From NCBI RefSeq assembly GCF_013371495.1, contig NZ_JABWTA010000001.1:1364001-1428000 (forward strand): DNA of 64,000 bases. The letters are read 5' to 3'. The stretch comes from Altererythrobacter lutimaris (GTDB lineage Bacteria; Pseudomonadota; Alphaproteobacteria; Sphingomonadales; Sphingomonadaceae). Within the stretch, counting starts at the first letter, position 1. Each line of letters starts with the position of its first letter. Below, in pieces: positions 36,636-45,646 of this stretch. The position numbers and the translations under genes were made by a program. The notes beneath the pieces are model-generated. The model was not told the DNA's origin and searched no databases. It saw only the letters and a program-made list of their open reading frames with translations.

Positions 36636-38084
36636 CTAATCAAGAGCTTTGTTGATTTCCTCGACCATTTTCTTCGCATCCGACAAGAGCATCATCGTCT
36701 GGTCCATGTAGAAGACGTCGTTATCGACCCCGGCATAACCAACGCCGCCCATCGAGCGCTTGATGAAGAACACCTGCTTGGCCTTGTCGACATCGAACAC
36801 GGGCATGCCGAAAATCGGCGAAGATTTGTCGGTTTTCGCCGCCGGGTTCACGACGTCATTCGCACCGATGATGAACGCAACATCGGCCTGTGCGAACTCG
36901 GAGTTTATGTCCTCAAGTTCAAACACTTCGTCATATGGCACGTTGGCTTCAGCGAGCAGCACATTCATGTGGCCAGGCATACGCCCCGCTACCGGGTGGA
37001 TCGCATATTTAACGTCCACGCCTTTCTCTTTGAGCAAGTCTGCCATCTCGCGCAGCACGTGCTGAGCCTGCGCCACCGCCATACCGTAACCCGGGATGAT
37101 AATGACCTTCTCGGCCTGCTCGAGCATAAAGGCCGCATCATCTGCGCTACCTTGCTTGTAGGGGCGAGCCTCGCGCGCTTCGCCGCCGCCTGCGCTATCG
37201 TCCGCGCCGAAGCCGCCCGCAATGACGGAAATGAAGCTGCGGTTCATCGCGCGGCACATGATGTAGCTGAGGATTGCGCCTGACGAGCCGACCAGTGCGC
37301 CGGTGATGATCATCGCCGTGTTTCCGAGAGTGAAACCCATCGCTGCGGCGGCCCAGCCGGAATAGCTGTTCAACATCGAAACGACGACCGGCATATCTGC
37401 GCCGCCGATAGGAATGATGAGCAGGAAGCCAATAATGAACGCGAGCACCGTCACTGCGATGATCAGCGGCATGGTTTCTGCCGGACCGCTTGCGATGGCA
37501 AACATGCCTGTAAGGACAATAATCGCCACGAGCGTGCCGAGGTTGATAACGTGGCGCAGCGGTAGCAGAATTGGCGAGCCACTCATCTTGCCCGACAGTT
37601 TAAGGAACGCGATGACAGAGCCTGAGAAGGTGATCGCACCAATGGCGATGCCGAGACCCATCTCGATCTTGCTGACTGCCGAAATGGTGCCTTCACCCAC
37701 AAGCAGCCCGAACGCACCAGGGTTCAGATAGGCTGCCCAGCCCACCAGAACTGCTGCCATGCCAACCAGCGAGTGAAAGCCGGCGACAAGCTCCGGCATT
37801 TGTGTCATCGCAATGCGGCGTGCGATTGTGAGCCCGATGACCCCGCCTACAAACATCGCCAAACCAATCTCGACGATGTTTGCTATGTCATGTGTTACCA
37901 GCGTCGTTACGACCGCAATCAGCATACCGATCATGCCATTGCGATTGCCCGCGCGCGATGTGGCAGGACTAGACAAGCCCCGCAGCGCGAGGATGAAAAA
38001 GACGCCTGAGACGAGATACGCAAGCGCTACCCATGCAGGTGTACCGCTGGCATCCGCGCCAGCTGCCAGGAGATCGAAGCTCAT
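36636..38084 (-). CDS. pntB: NAD(P) transhydrogenase subunit beta
   Basis: 482 residues: about nine hydrophobic segments (1-270), then the soluble NADP-binding domain with IIPGYGMAVAQAQH, HPVAGRMPGHMNVLLAEA, FIIGANDVVNPAA and MPVFDVDKA, and the end RSMGGVGYAGVDN. It couples hydride transfer from NADH to NADP to proton import. The ATG at 38084 overlaps the pntA2 stop by one base. Confidence 0.97.
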   Translation of the reverse strand: MSFDLLAAGADASGTPAWVALAYLVSGVFFILALRGLSSPATSRAGNRNGMIGMLIAVVTTLVTHDIANIVEIGLAMFVGGVIGLTIARRIAMTQMPELVAGFHSLVGMAAVLVGWAAYLNPGAFGLLVGEGTISAVSKIEMGLGIAIGAITFSGSVIAFLKLSGKMSGSPILLPLRHVINLGTLVAIIVLTGMFAIASGPAETMPLIIAVTVLAFIIGFLLIIPIGGADMPVVVSMLNSYSGWAAAAMGFTLGNTAMIITGALVGSSGAILSYIMCRAMNRSFISVIAGGFGADDSAGGGEAREARPYKQGSADDAAFMLEQAEKVIIIPGYGMAVAQAQHVLREMADLLKEKGVDVKYAIHPVAGRMPGHMNVLLAEANVPYDEVFELEDINSEFAQADVAFIIGANDVVNPAAKTDKSSPIFGMPVFDVDKAKQVFFIKRSMGGVGYAGVDNDVFYMDQTMMLLSDAKKMVEEINKALD

Positions 38085-38368
38085 CACTTCTTCTCCTTCT
38101 TCTTGTACATCGCGAGCATGCGCTCTGTGACGGCAAAGCCGCCAAATATGTTCACGCTAGCCAAGACAACGCCAATCAGGCCAAGCCACTTGGCCACCAC
38201 ACTCCCCGCCTCAGCCGACGCAATCAAAGCGCCGACGATAATCACGGAGGAAATCGCGTTCGTTACCGCCATCAACGGTGTGTGCAGTGCGGGCGTCACC
38301 GACCACACCACGTAGTAGCCTACGAAGCACGCCAGCACGAAGATCGAGAGGATTGAAATAAAGTCCAT
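38084..38368 (-). CDS. pntAB: NAD(P) transhydrogenase alpha-2 membrane subunit
   Basis: 94 residues with three hydrophobic segments, the separate membrane part of the alpha subunit found in alphaproteobacteria (split PntAA/PntAB). HTPLMAVTNAISSVIIVGAL is the family core. It ends in a basic KKKEKK tail. Both junctions with neighbours overlap by one base, indicating a tightly coupled operon. Confidence 0.96.
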   Translation of the reverse strand: MDFISILSIFVLACFVGYYVVWSVTPALHTPLMAVTNAISSVIIVGALIASAEAGSVVAKWLGLIGVVLASVNIFGGFAVTERMLAMYKKKEKK

Positions 38369-39495
38369 CAGTTCGCTCCCGTCAGGCGTTCATTCACGAC
38401 CTTGCCGCCCTGCGTCAGCCGCACCGCGTCTCCGATTTCTTCGTCGAGCACAGGTTTGCCTGCTTCCTTGTCCCAAAAGGCACTGAGGAAATTGAACAGG
38501 TTGCGAGAGAACAGCGCTGAAGCATCTGCAGCCAGATGGCTTGCGGTGTTTGAAAAGCCGATGATCTTGACGCCATGGCTGACTGCGGTCTCGTCAGGCT
38601 TGGAGCCTTCGACATTGCCGCCTTGTGCAACTGCCAAGTCAAATATCACACTGCCAGGCTTCATCGTCGCGATCTGAGCGTCAGAGATAAGCCGCGGTGC
38701 CGCGCGCCCCGGGATCAGCGCGGTAGTGATGACGATATCCTGCTTGGCGATATGTTCGGAAACCAGCTCAGCTTGAGCCTTCTGGTATTCCTCGCTCATC
38801 TCAGTCGCGTAGCCGCCTGAACCTTCGCCTTCGATGCCTTCGACGCTTTCGACAAAAATCGGCTTGGCACCAAGCGAAGCAATCTGTTCCTTGGTGGCAG
38901 AACGAACGTCCGTGGCTGAGACCTGAGCGCCCAGACGTTTCGCGGTTGCAATCGCTTGAAGTCCTGCAACTCCTACGCCCATCACAAAGACCCGCGCGGC
39001 TTGAACTGTGCCTGCTGCGGTCATCATCATCGGGAATGCGCGGCCATACTCGTCAGCTGCGGAAATCACCGCTTTGTACCCAGCGAGGTTCGACTGGCTT
39101 GAGAGCACGTCCATGGATTGCGCGCGTGTGATGCGCGGCATGAATTCCATGGAAAGCGCTTCGAGACCGGCTTTTGCGTAAGATTCAATGAGCTCGCGAT
39201 TACAGAACGGATCGAACAGTGCCGCAACCCAAGCACCGCTGTTTGCGCCTGCAAGGCTTCCCGCATCCGGCGCTTGAACACCCAAAACGATGTCAGCGCC
39301 TTTCAGCACGGCATCGCGAGCAGCGACAGCTGCGCCTGCCTCTGTGTAAGCCGATTCGCTGATCGAAGCGGTTGCCCCAGCTTCAGACTCAACGGCAACT
39401 TCAGCGCCCAGGCCAATGAATTTCTTGACAGTTTCAGGCGTCGCGGCGACCCGCGTCTCTCCTGAGGCGTGCTCCTTAAGGACCGCGATCCGCAA
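38368..39495 (-). CDS. pntAA: NAD(P) transhydrogenase alpha-1 subunit
   Basis: About 375 residues, the NAD-binding soluble subunit, related to alanine dehydrogenase. The start RIAVLKEHASGETRVAATPE, the RAQSMDVLSSQSNLAGYKAV block, GVGVAGLQAIATAKRLGA for NAD binding and PGRAAPRLI are present. I prefer the TTG at 39495, since the family begins MRIGVPKE; the longer frame from TTG 39519 runs into the upstream small gene. Confidence 0.95.
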   Translation of the reverse strand: MRIAVLKEHASGETRVAATPETVKKFIGLGAEVAVESEAGATASISESAYTEAGAAVAARDAVLKGADIVLGVQAPDAGSLAGANSGAWVAALFDPFCNRELIESYAKAGLEALSMEFMPRITRAQSMDVLSSQSNLAGYKAVISAADEYGRAFPMMMTAAGTVQAARVFVMGVGVAGLQAIATAKRLGAQVSATDVRSATKEQIASLGAKPIFVESVEGIEGEGSGGYATEMSEEYQKAQAELVSEHIAKQDIVITTALIPGRAAPRLISDAQIATMKPGSVIFDLAVAQGGNVEGSKPDETAVSHGVKIIGFSNTASHLAADASALFSRNLFNFLSAFWDKEAGKPVLDEEIGDAVRLTQGGKVVNERLTGAN

Positions 39496-39508
39496 AACCC
39501 GGCGCGCC

Positions 39509-39631
39509 TTATTCGGCAATCAGCGTGAGCACGAATAGCGTAACGATCGCAATGATCGGCACGCTCCACTTCAGCAGGCTGATGAAGCCGCCATAGGTCT
39601 TGTTTGCCGATTTCATGTCATGCGAAGCCAT
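39509..39631 (-). CDS. aa3-type cytochrome c oxidase subunit IV-like peptide
   Basis: 40 residues, MASHDMKSANKTYGGF followed by one membrane helix (SLLKWSVPIIAIVTLFVL) and a short end LTLIAE. This matches the small bacterial COX-IV (aa3_IV) family, which binds the edge of aa3 oxidase. The stop lies 13 nt before the preferred pntAA start, so it heads the pnt operon. No other oxidase gene is nearby. It is too short for ordinary gene-length cut-offs. Confidence 0.85.
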   Translation of the reverse strand: MASHDMKSANKTYGGFISLLKWSVPIIAIVTLFVLTLIAE

Positions 39632-39817
39632 CTGAGCCTATCCCCGTATTGTCTCGTGTTAACGGTAATGTTCGGCTGCGCTCTATCGTTCCTGATTGCC
39701 GCTGCCAAGTCCTCAACAAAATGCGACGAAATGAGTGCGACATGCCAACAGCCTTAATCGGGTCTTTACTCCTTCTCACTAATTTGACCGCTCGTATCGC
39801 ATTGGGACGGTTAGAGC

Positions 39818-41239
39818 ATGTCAGAGAGCGACCAGCGCTTGATTCTGTTGATTGATGATGAGCCGGCGCAGTGCCGGTTAATCTCTGCGCTTGTCGCGCG
39901 TGAGGGTTGGCGCACTGTAACCGCGGCTGATCCGGACAGCGCAATCGCAATGCTGGGCACACAGGACGGGATGGAGCTGGAAGCGATCATCCTTGACCAG
40001 TGGGTGCCCGGCGATGATGCCTGCGATCTGATTGCAGAGCTCAAATCGCGCCGCCCTGCCCTGCCCATCCTCATGCTCACCACGTCCGCATCCCCCGCTC
40101 TTGCTGTTGAAGCGATGCGTGCAGGGGCAACCGACTATCTCATCAAGCCGATCGCGCCTGATCGCTTACTCGAAGCTCTGCGGGCCGCAACCGAAGCCGC
40201 CAGCCCGCAGGACGAGCTGATGCCGCTAAGCGAGAAGATGGGCGCAGCGCTCGACTTCGATGCAATGATCGGCACTGCACCGACTTTCCGCACAGCGCTT
40301 GCACAAGCAGCAAAGGCTGCGCGTGGCCATGCCAATGTCGTCATCGAAGGCGAAGGCGGGACCGGCAAGGAAATGCTGATGCGCGCCATGCATGGCGCAA
40401 GTCCTCGCACGAAGCTTGCGCTACGCACGATCAATATCGGCGGGATTCCAGCGAGCAATCTGCCCTCTGTCCTGTTCGGCCACGAGCCAAACGCTTTCCC
40501 GGGCGCGTTCGACCGCCAGATCGGCGCGTTGCAGCAGGCCGATGGTGGGACGCTGATGCTCGATGAAATCGACCGTCTGGACGACAGCTTGCAGGAAAAG
40601 CTGGAAGAGGTCCTTTCTGAAGGCATCGTACGCCCGCTTGGCGCAACGCACGGCTTCCGCGTCGATATCCGGATCTTCTCTGCCAGCAACTTCCCGCTGC
40701 GCGAGCTCGTCAAAGCGGGCCAATTCCGCGAGAGGCTGTTCGAGCTGCTGGCACCAACACTCATCACTCTGCCGCCTTTGCGCGAGCGGGCCGGCGATAT
40801 TCCTGCCCTCACCCGCCATTTCCTTGGCCGGATCGGTGAGCAGCCAGGCCTGCGTCACATGTCGATTGCCGACAGCGCGCTGACGCTGCTGCAAGCCTAT
40901 GATTGGCCGGGCAACGTACGCCAGCTGCAAGCGGTACTGTTCCGCGCTGCTGTGTTCTGCGATGATGAATCGCTGACGTCTGCGAGCTTCCCGCAATTGT
41001 CGGAGCTGCTCGGCGAGCCGCGTGCACGCGCATCTTCTCCGCATCAGGAAGGCGTCGGTGTGATGCTCTACACCGATGACGGCAATTTGCGCCCACTGGA
41101 AGAGATCGAAGCCGATGTGATCCGCCTGGCGATAGGCCATTATCGCGGCCGGATGACCGAAGTCGCGCGCCGTCTCGGCATTGGTCGCTCGACGCTTTAC
41201 CGCAAGCTTGCTGACCTGGGCATCGACAACGCTGCTTGA
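39818..41239 (+). CDS. NtrC-family response regulator with altered GAFTGA motif
   Basis: 473 residues. Receiver domain about 8-125 with DDEP, phospho-Asp in IILDQWVPGDD, Thr in MLTTSA and Lys in LIKPI. AAA+ domain about 145-365 with Walker A GEGGTGKE (about 178-185) and Walker B GGTLMLDEID. The sigma-54 contact loop reads NAFPGA at about 225-230 rather than GAFTGA. A Fis-type helix-turn-helix ends the protein (MTEVARRLGIGRSTLYRKL). It may therefore not use sigma-54. No partner kinase adjacent. Confidence 0.9.
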   Translation: MSESDQRLILLIDDEPAQCRLISALVAREGWRTVTAADPDSAIAMLGTQDGMELEAIILDQWVPGDDACDLIAELKSRRPALPILMLTTSASPALAVEAMRAGATDYLIKPIAPDRLLEALRAATEAASPQDELMPLSEKMGAALDFDAMIGTAPTFRTALAQAAKAARGHANVVIEGEGGTGKEMLMRAMHGASPRTKLALRTINIGGIPASNLPSVLFGHEPNAFPGAFDRQIGALQQADGGTLMLDEIDRLDDSLQEKLEEVLSEGIVRPLGATHGFRVDIRIFSASNFPLRELVKAGQFRERLFELLAPTLITLPPLRERAGDIPALTRHFLGRIGEQPGLRHMSIADSALTLLQAYDWPGNVRQLQAVLFRAAVFCDDESLTSASFPQLSELLGEPRARASSPHQEGVGVMLYTDDGNLRPLEEIEADVIRLAIGHYRGRMTEVARRLGIGRSTLYRKLADLGIDNAA

Positions 41240-41270
41240 TTGACGCAGCCCGTCCGCCTAGCGCAGGCGC

Positions 41271-42029
41271 ATGACGGGATCTCAAGACTTTAAAGGTCGA
41301 AGCGCGCTGGTCACCGGCGCGGCTTCCGGTATCGGTAAAGCGTGCGCAGAAGCGCTCGCTGCGCGCGGCGCGGCCACGCTTACCTTGATCGATGTGGACG
41401 AAGCTGGCCTTGAAGCGCTGGATTTGCCTTGCGAGGTGAACCGCGTCGTTGGAAGCGTGGGCGATCCCGCGCTTTGGCAAGAGCTGGAGCCGCAGCTTGG
41501 CAAGCTCGATCATGCTGTCGTCAATGCGGGCATTGGCTCCGGCGGAGCGATCCCGGACCTCGACTTTGCCGAGTGGCGCCGCGTCATGGACGTCAATCTC
41601 GATGGCGCCTTCCTGACGCTCGGCACCGCCATGCGCGCGATGGGGAGCAATGGCGGCAGCGCAGTTGTCGTCTCTTCCACCACCGGCGTGAAAGCGATTG
41701 GAGGCATCGGACCTTATGGCGTTTCCAAAGCCGCGGTGGCGCATATGGCGCGGATTGCCGCGCTTGACGGGGTCGCGAACGGTATTCGAGTGAACGCCAT
41801 TGCGCCGGGCGGCGTCGACACTGCGATCTGGGAAAGCTCGGAGGACTTCAAAGCGCTGGTCGCTGCAGAAGGGCGCGAGGCAGCGATCAAGAAGCTCGCG
41901 AGCACGACGCCTAATGGCCGCTTTGCGAGCTCGGCAGAGATGGCCGACACGATCCTCTATCTGCTGTCCGATGCCGCTTCCAACATCACCGGCCACGTGC
42001 TGGTAAGCGATGGTGGGTTCACGCTCTAG
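41271..42029 (+). CDS. Short-chain dehydrogenase/reductase
   Basis: 252 residues of the classical SDR family: cofactor motif TGAASGIGKA, structural NAGIG, catalytic Ser in VVSSTTGV and YGVSK (Tyr/Lys), and the C-terminal GHVLVSDGGFTL. An Asp after the second strand (LIDVDE) suggests NAD rather than NADP. Substrate unknown. It lies 31 nt downstream of the response regulator in the same direction. Confidence 0.93.
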   Translation: MTGSQDFKGRSALVTGAASGIGKACAEALAARGAATLTLIDVDEAGLEALDLPCEVNRVVGSVGDPALWQELEPQLGKLDHAVVNAGIGSGGAIPDLDFAEWRRVMDVNLDGAFLTLGTAMRAMGSNGGSAVVVSSTTGVKAIGGIGPYGVSKAAVAHMARIAALDGVANGIRVNAIAPGGVDTAIWESSEDFKALVAAEGREAAIKKLASTTPNGRFASSAEMADTILYLLSDAASNITGHVLVSDGGFTL

Positions 42030-42055
42030 CAGCGTGCCAATCCCGCAAGCCAGTT

Positions 42056-43171
42056 TCAAACCGGAGGCAATTCCGCAAAGTCCGTAAGCGCTGCGTCGCG
42101 TAATCCTCGCCATACATTGCGCGCTTGAACGGTCTGCGCCACGTCATGCACGCGCAGCATCTGTACGCCTGCATTCATCCCCGCGACCGCCAAAGCGAGC
42201 GAACCGCCTAATCGCTGCTCAACCGGGGCCTCATTCGACAATGCACCAATCATCCGCTTGCGGCTCGCGCCAAGCAGGATTGGCTGCCCGAGCGCGTGGA
42301 ACAGCGGCAGCGCATTGATGAGCGCGAGATTGTCCGCCAACGATTTGCCAAAGCCGATGCCGGGATCAAGCACGATCTTTGACCGGGAAATGCCGGAAGA
42401 CACGGCCGCATCGCGCCGTTCCTTGAGCCCATCGAACACGTCGAACACGACGCTGGTGTAATTGCCGTCAGCATGGAGATCATCGCCGTCGCCGGGTGCA
42501 TGCATAAGGATCACAGGACAGCCTGCTCGCGCTGCAAGCTCGGCCGTTCGCGGATCGTGCCGCATGGCAGAGACATCGTTGATCGCATGCGCGCCTGCGT
42601 CCAGCGCCGCCTCGAGAACGCCAGCACGCCGGCTGTCGATGCTGATCGCTGCGCCCATGGCAGAGCAATATTCAACCGCAGGCAGGACCCGCTCCTTCTC
42701 ATCGCCTTCCCAGGTTGCCGCAGCGCCCGGCCGCGTGCTTTCGCCGCCAATGTCGATCAGGGCGGCACCTGATTCGATCATCGCGGAAGCATGCTCGCGC
42801 CCCGCTTCAACATCATCGAGGAACTGCCCGCCGTCCGAGAAGCTGTCAGGCGTCACATTGAGGATACCCACGATCTGCGGCTGATCGAGCCGGACAGTAC
42901 GCTCCCCCAACTGCATGGGTGGGTGAACCAGGCCGAGATTGGTCCACTGGTCCTGCGCTTCCTCGCGAACCGTGTCAGGCAGACTAGCAATCACGCCGTC
43001 AATGGTGCCCGAGGTCGCCAGCGTTCGTGAGACAGTCTCGCCACCTTTGCGGACGATCACCGCAAATTCACGCGCATAGACCATTCCGCCGGCTAGCCGC
43101 AGTGCGTCACCATCGGCGGATTGCGGTCCGGGCACGGTCGTCAGAGGGCGGATGTAGACGCTCTCGCTCAT
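42056..43171 (-). CDS. folP: Dihydropteroate synthase with N-terminal extension
   Basis: Condenses p-aminobenzoate with the pterin pyrophosphate in folate synthesis. The catalytic core begins near residue 95 with QIVGILNVTPDSFSDGG and includes IDIGGESTRPGA, ISIDSRRAGV, AINDVSA, VLDPGIGFGKS and LGASRKRMIG, all in place. The total of 371 residues exceeds the usual 270-290 because of an N-terminal domain of about 95 residues that I do not recognise. Convergent with the SDR gene. Confidence 0.94.
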   Translation of the reverse strand: MSESVYIRPLTTVPGPQSADGDALRLAGGMVYAREFAVIVRKGGETVSRTLATSGTIDGVIASLPDTVREEAQDQWTNLGLVHPPMQLGERTVRLDQPQIVGILNVTPDSFSDGGQFLDDVEAGREHASAMIESGAALIDIGGESTRPGAAATWEGDEKERVLPAVEYCSAMGAAISIDSRRAGVLEAALDAGAHAINDVSAMRHDPRTAELAARAGCPVILMHAPGDGDDLHADGNYTSVVFDVFDGLKERRDAAVSSGISRSKIVLDPGIGFGKSLADNLALINALPLFHALGQPILLGASRKRMIGALSNEAPVEQRLGGSLALAVAGMNAGVQMLRVHDVAQTVQARNVWRGLRDAALTDFAELPPV

Positions 43172-43334
43172 CGCAAGGCGCTTTCACCAAAGGCATGTTG
43201 GATACGCATGTTACACAGTCCTGAGAAAGAAAACTTCACGGGGTATGCGTTCGGCGATTGGCGGATGGATTGGAAGGGCAAAAGGCGCAACATTCCCCGA
43301 GTTTAGTCAGCCTGCGCGCTGTAGGACAGGCCAC

Positions 43335-43365
43335 AAAAAGGGGCTGCACCAGCGGCACAGCCCCT
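43335..43365 (-). terminator. Intrinsic terminator of the beta-barrel gene
   Basis: Read on the minus strand: AGGGGCTG and CAGCCCCT arms (43358-43365 and 43339-43346) around an 11-nt loop, followed by a run of T (AAAAA on the plus strand at 43335-43339). It lies 31 nt after the stop of the outer-membrane protein gene. Confidence 0.9.
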
Positions 43366-43395
43366 CTTCTTGTGTCTTCTCAAGAGGAGTGCTGA

Positions 43396-44178
43396 TTAAC
43401 CGCCGAAGCGAAAGCGTATTCCTGCTGAAAGAATGGATTGCTGCGATTCAACGCCCAGGGTCGCTGGCAGCAAGTTCAATGGCACCTCGGCGTCCTCGAA
43501 CGTGTCACGATAAGTGTATTGCGCGAACAGATCGACGCTTTCGGTCACGGCAAAGCCCGCACCTGCCATCAATTGATAGGAGAATGCGCCGTCATCATCG
43601 TCCGCCACATCAACGCCCGATGGCGCGAACTCAGCATCGACCCATTGATAGCCAACGCCTGCCCCGACATAGGGCTTGAACGCACTGCCGGTCTGGATGT
43701 CGTAGAACACGTTACCAAACAGTCCGAAATTCTTCACTGAGCCCTGCCCATCGGCAATCACTGCACCAACCGTCGGATTGGCTGCATCCGGCGCCGCGCG
43801 GGTCAGAACCGCGACATCAAGCGCGTCAATATCGGTTCCGCCAACGGTCAGTTCGCTATGGCTGTCGACATCGTATTTCGTGAAGGAACCTTCGAGTTCG
43901 GTGCGAAGGCCGTTCTCGAATGCGTAGCCGATCTGGCCAGAGATCGAGTAACCGTCATCGAACTCGGTTTCCCAGCCGAGCTCAGTGCCCGCAGGGATCT
44001 CGGGCCAGTCATCGGTGGCCGGAACAGTCGTGTCGAATTCGCCGGAATTGTCGGATTCGCCGGGAAGAACCAATCCGCCGCTGACCCCGATATAGGGTCC
44101 GCTTTCCTTGTCCTGTGCATGAGCTGCGACAGGCAGAGCGAGAGCAATAATACTTCCTGAAATCAATAGCTTTTTCAT
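43396..44178 (-). CDS. Outer-membrane beta-barrel protein
   Basis: About 260 residues. A signal peptide ends at AAHAQ (about residue 22), followed by an eight-strand-like barrel with GPYIGVSGGLVLPG, ISGQIGYAFENGLRTELEG and FKPYVGAGVGYQW, ending in the aromatic strand GIRFRFGG. It resembles opacity/OmpA-like porins with acidic outer loops (DVADDDDGAF). The ATG at 44178 follows AGGAAAG. A terminator follows, and an inverted repeat lies upstream. Confidence 0.88.
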   Translation of the reverse strand: MKKLLISGSIIALALPVAAHAQDKESGPYIGVSGGLVLPGESDNSGEFDTTVPATDDWPEIPAGTELGWETEFDDGYSISGQIGYAFENGLRTELEGSFTKYDVDSHSELTVGGTDIDALDVAVLTRAAPDAANPTVGAVIADGQGSVKNFGLFGNVFYDIQTGSAFKPYVGAGVGYQWVDAEFAPSGVDVADDDDGAFSYQLMAGAGFAVTESVDLFAQYTYRDTFEDAEVPLNLLPATLGVESQQSILSAGIRFRFGG

Positions 44179-44196
44179 TGTCTTTCCTATTGTCAT

Positions 44197-44221
44197 CGTC
44201 GGCTGGGGGAATGTGCCGACG
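44197..44221 (-). promoter_or_regulatory. Inverted repeat upstream of the beta-barrel gene
   Basis: Perfect 7-bp arms CGTCGGC and GCCGACG around an 11-nt spacer, ending 19 nt before the start at 44178. It could be an operator or a leader hairpin. Confidence 0.45.
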
Positions 44222-44287
44222 TGACAACTGAAAGGCTTTGAAAGCTGTTGTTTTCCTGAACATCGCAGCTCTCGCGGCGAGCCGTGT

Positions 44288-45445
<1,158 letters not shown>

Positions 45446-45454
45446 TTATCCACA
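45446..45454. promoter_or_regulatory. Perfect DnaA box upstream of ccrM
   Basis: TTATCCACA, an exact high-affinity DnaA box, located 21-30 nt before the ccrM ATG, between the start codon and the GANTC/CtrA sites. Confidence 0.55.
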
Positions 45455-45506
45455 GGGTGAGTCCTATGGAGTCCCGCGTCAAGAACAGAATTATCGGCGA
45501 TTATGG

Positions 45507-45521
45507 TTAATGCGGCGTTAG
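45507..45521 (-). promoter_or_regulatory. CtrA-type box upstream of ccrM
   Basis: On the minus strand CTAA, seven bases, then TTAACCAT: one mismatch to TTAA-N7-TTAA and a full match to the TTAACCAT half-site. It lies about 83-97 nt upstream of the ccrM ATG. In Caulobacter, CtrA drives ccrM late in the cycle. Confidence 0.6.
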
Positions 45522-45557
45522 TTATGACGGAACAAAAGGAGTCCCGCACAAGATATT

Positions 45558-45582
45558 GAGTCTGCGTGTGTTTCGCAGACTC
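45558..45582. repeat. Inverted repeat with a GANTC site in each arm
   Basis: Perfect 9-bp arms GAGTCTGCG (45558-45566) and CGCAGACTC (45574-45582) with a 7-nt spacer. It lies downstream of the antiporter stop and upstream of the CtrA box. No U tract follows on the minus strand. Confidence 0.75.
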
Positions 45583-45646
45583 GAGATGATGGGGTGTGAC
45601 CTCGAGGACTCACCTGCTCGCAATGTCGATGATTTGTAGACGCGCC

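Larger units (their letters stand above)
45459..45611. promoter_or_regulatory. Cluster of six GANTC methylation sites
   Basis: GANTC occurs at 45459, 45469, 45539, 45558, 45578 and 45607 (first base of each), within 153 bp upstream of ccrM. About 0.6 would be expected by chance at equal base frequencies. Two sites lie between the CtrA box and the start codon, a position suited to methylation-dependent feedback. Confidence 0.7.

Noticed and set aside
40809-42113. 434-codon open frame on the minus strand
   Set aside because: It lies opposite the NtrC-like and SDR genes, whose protein motifs are clear; the antisense translation matches nothing and is a by-product of GC-rich codons.
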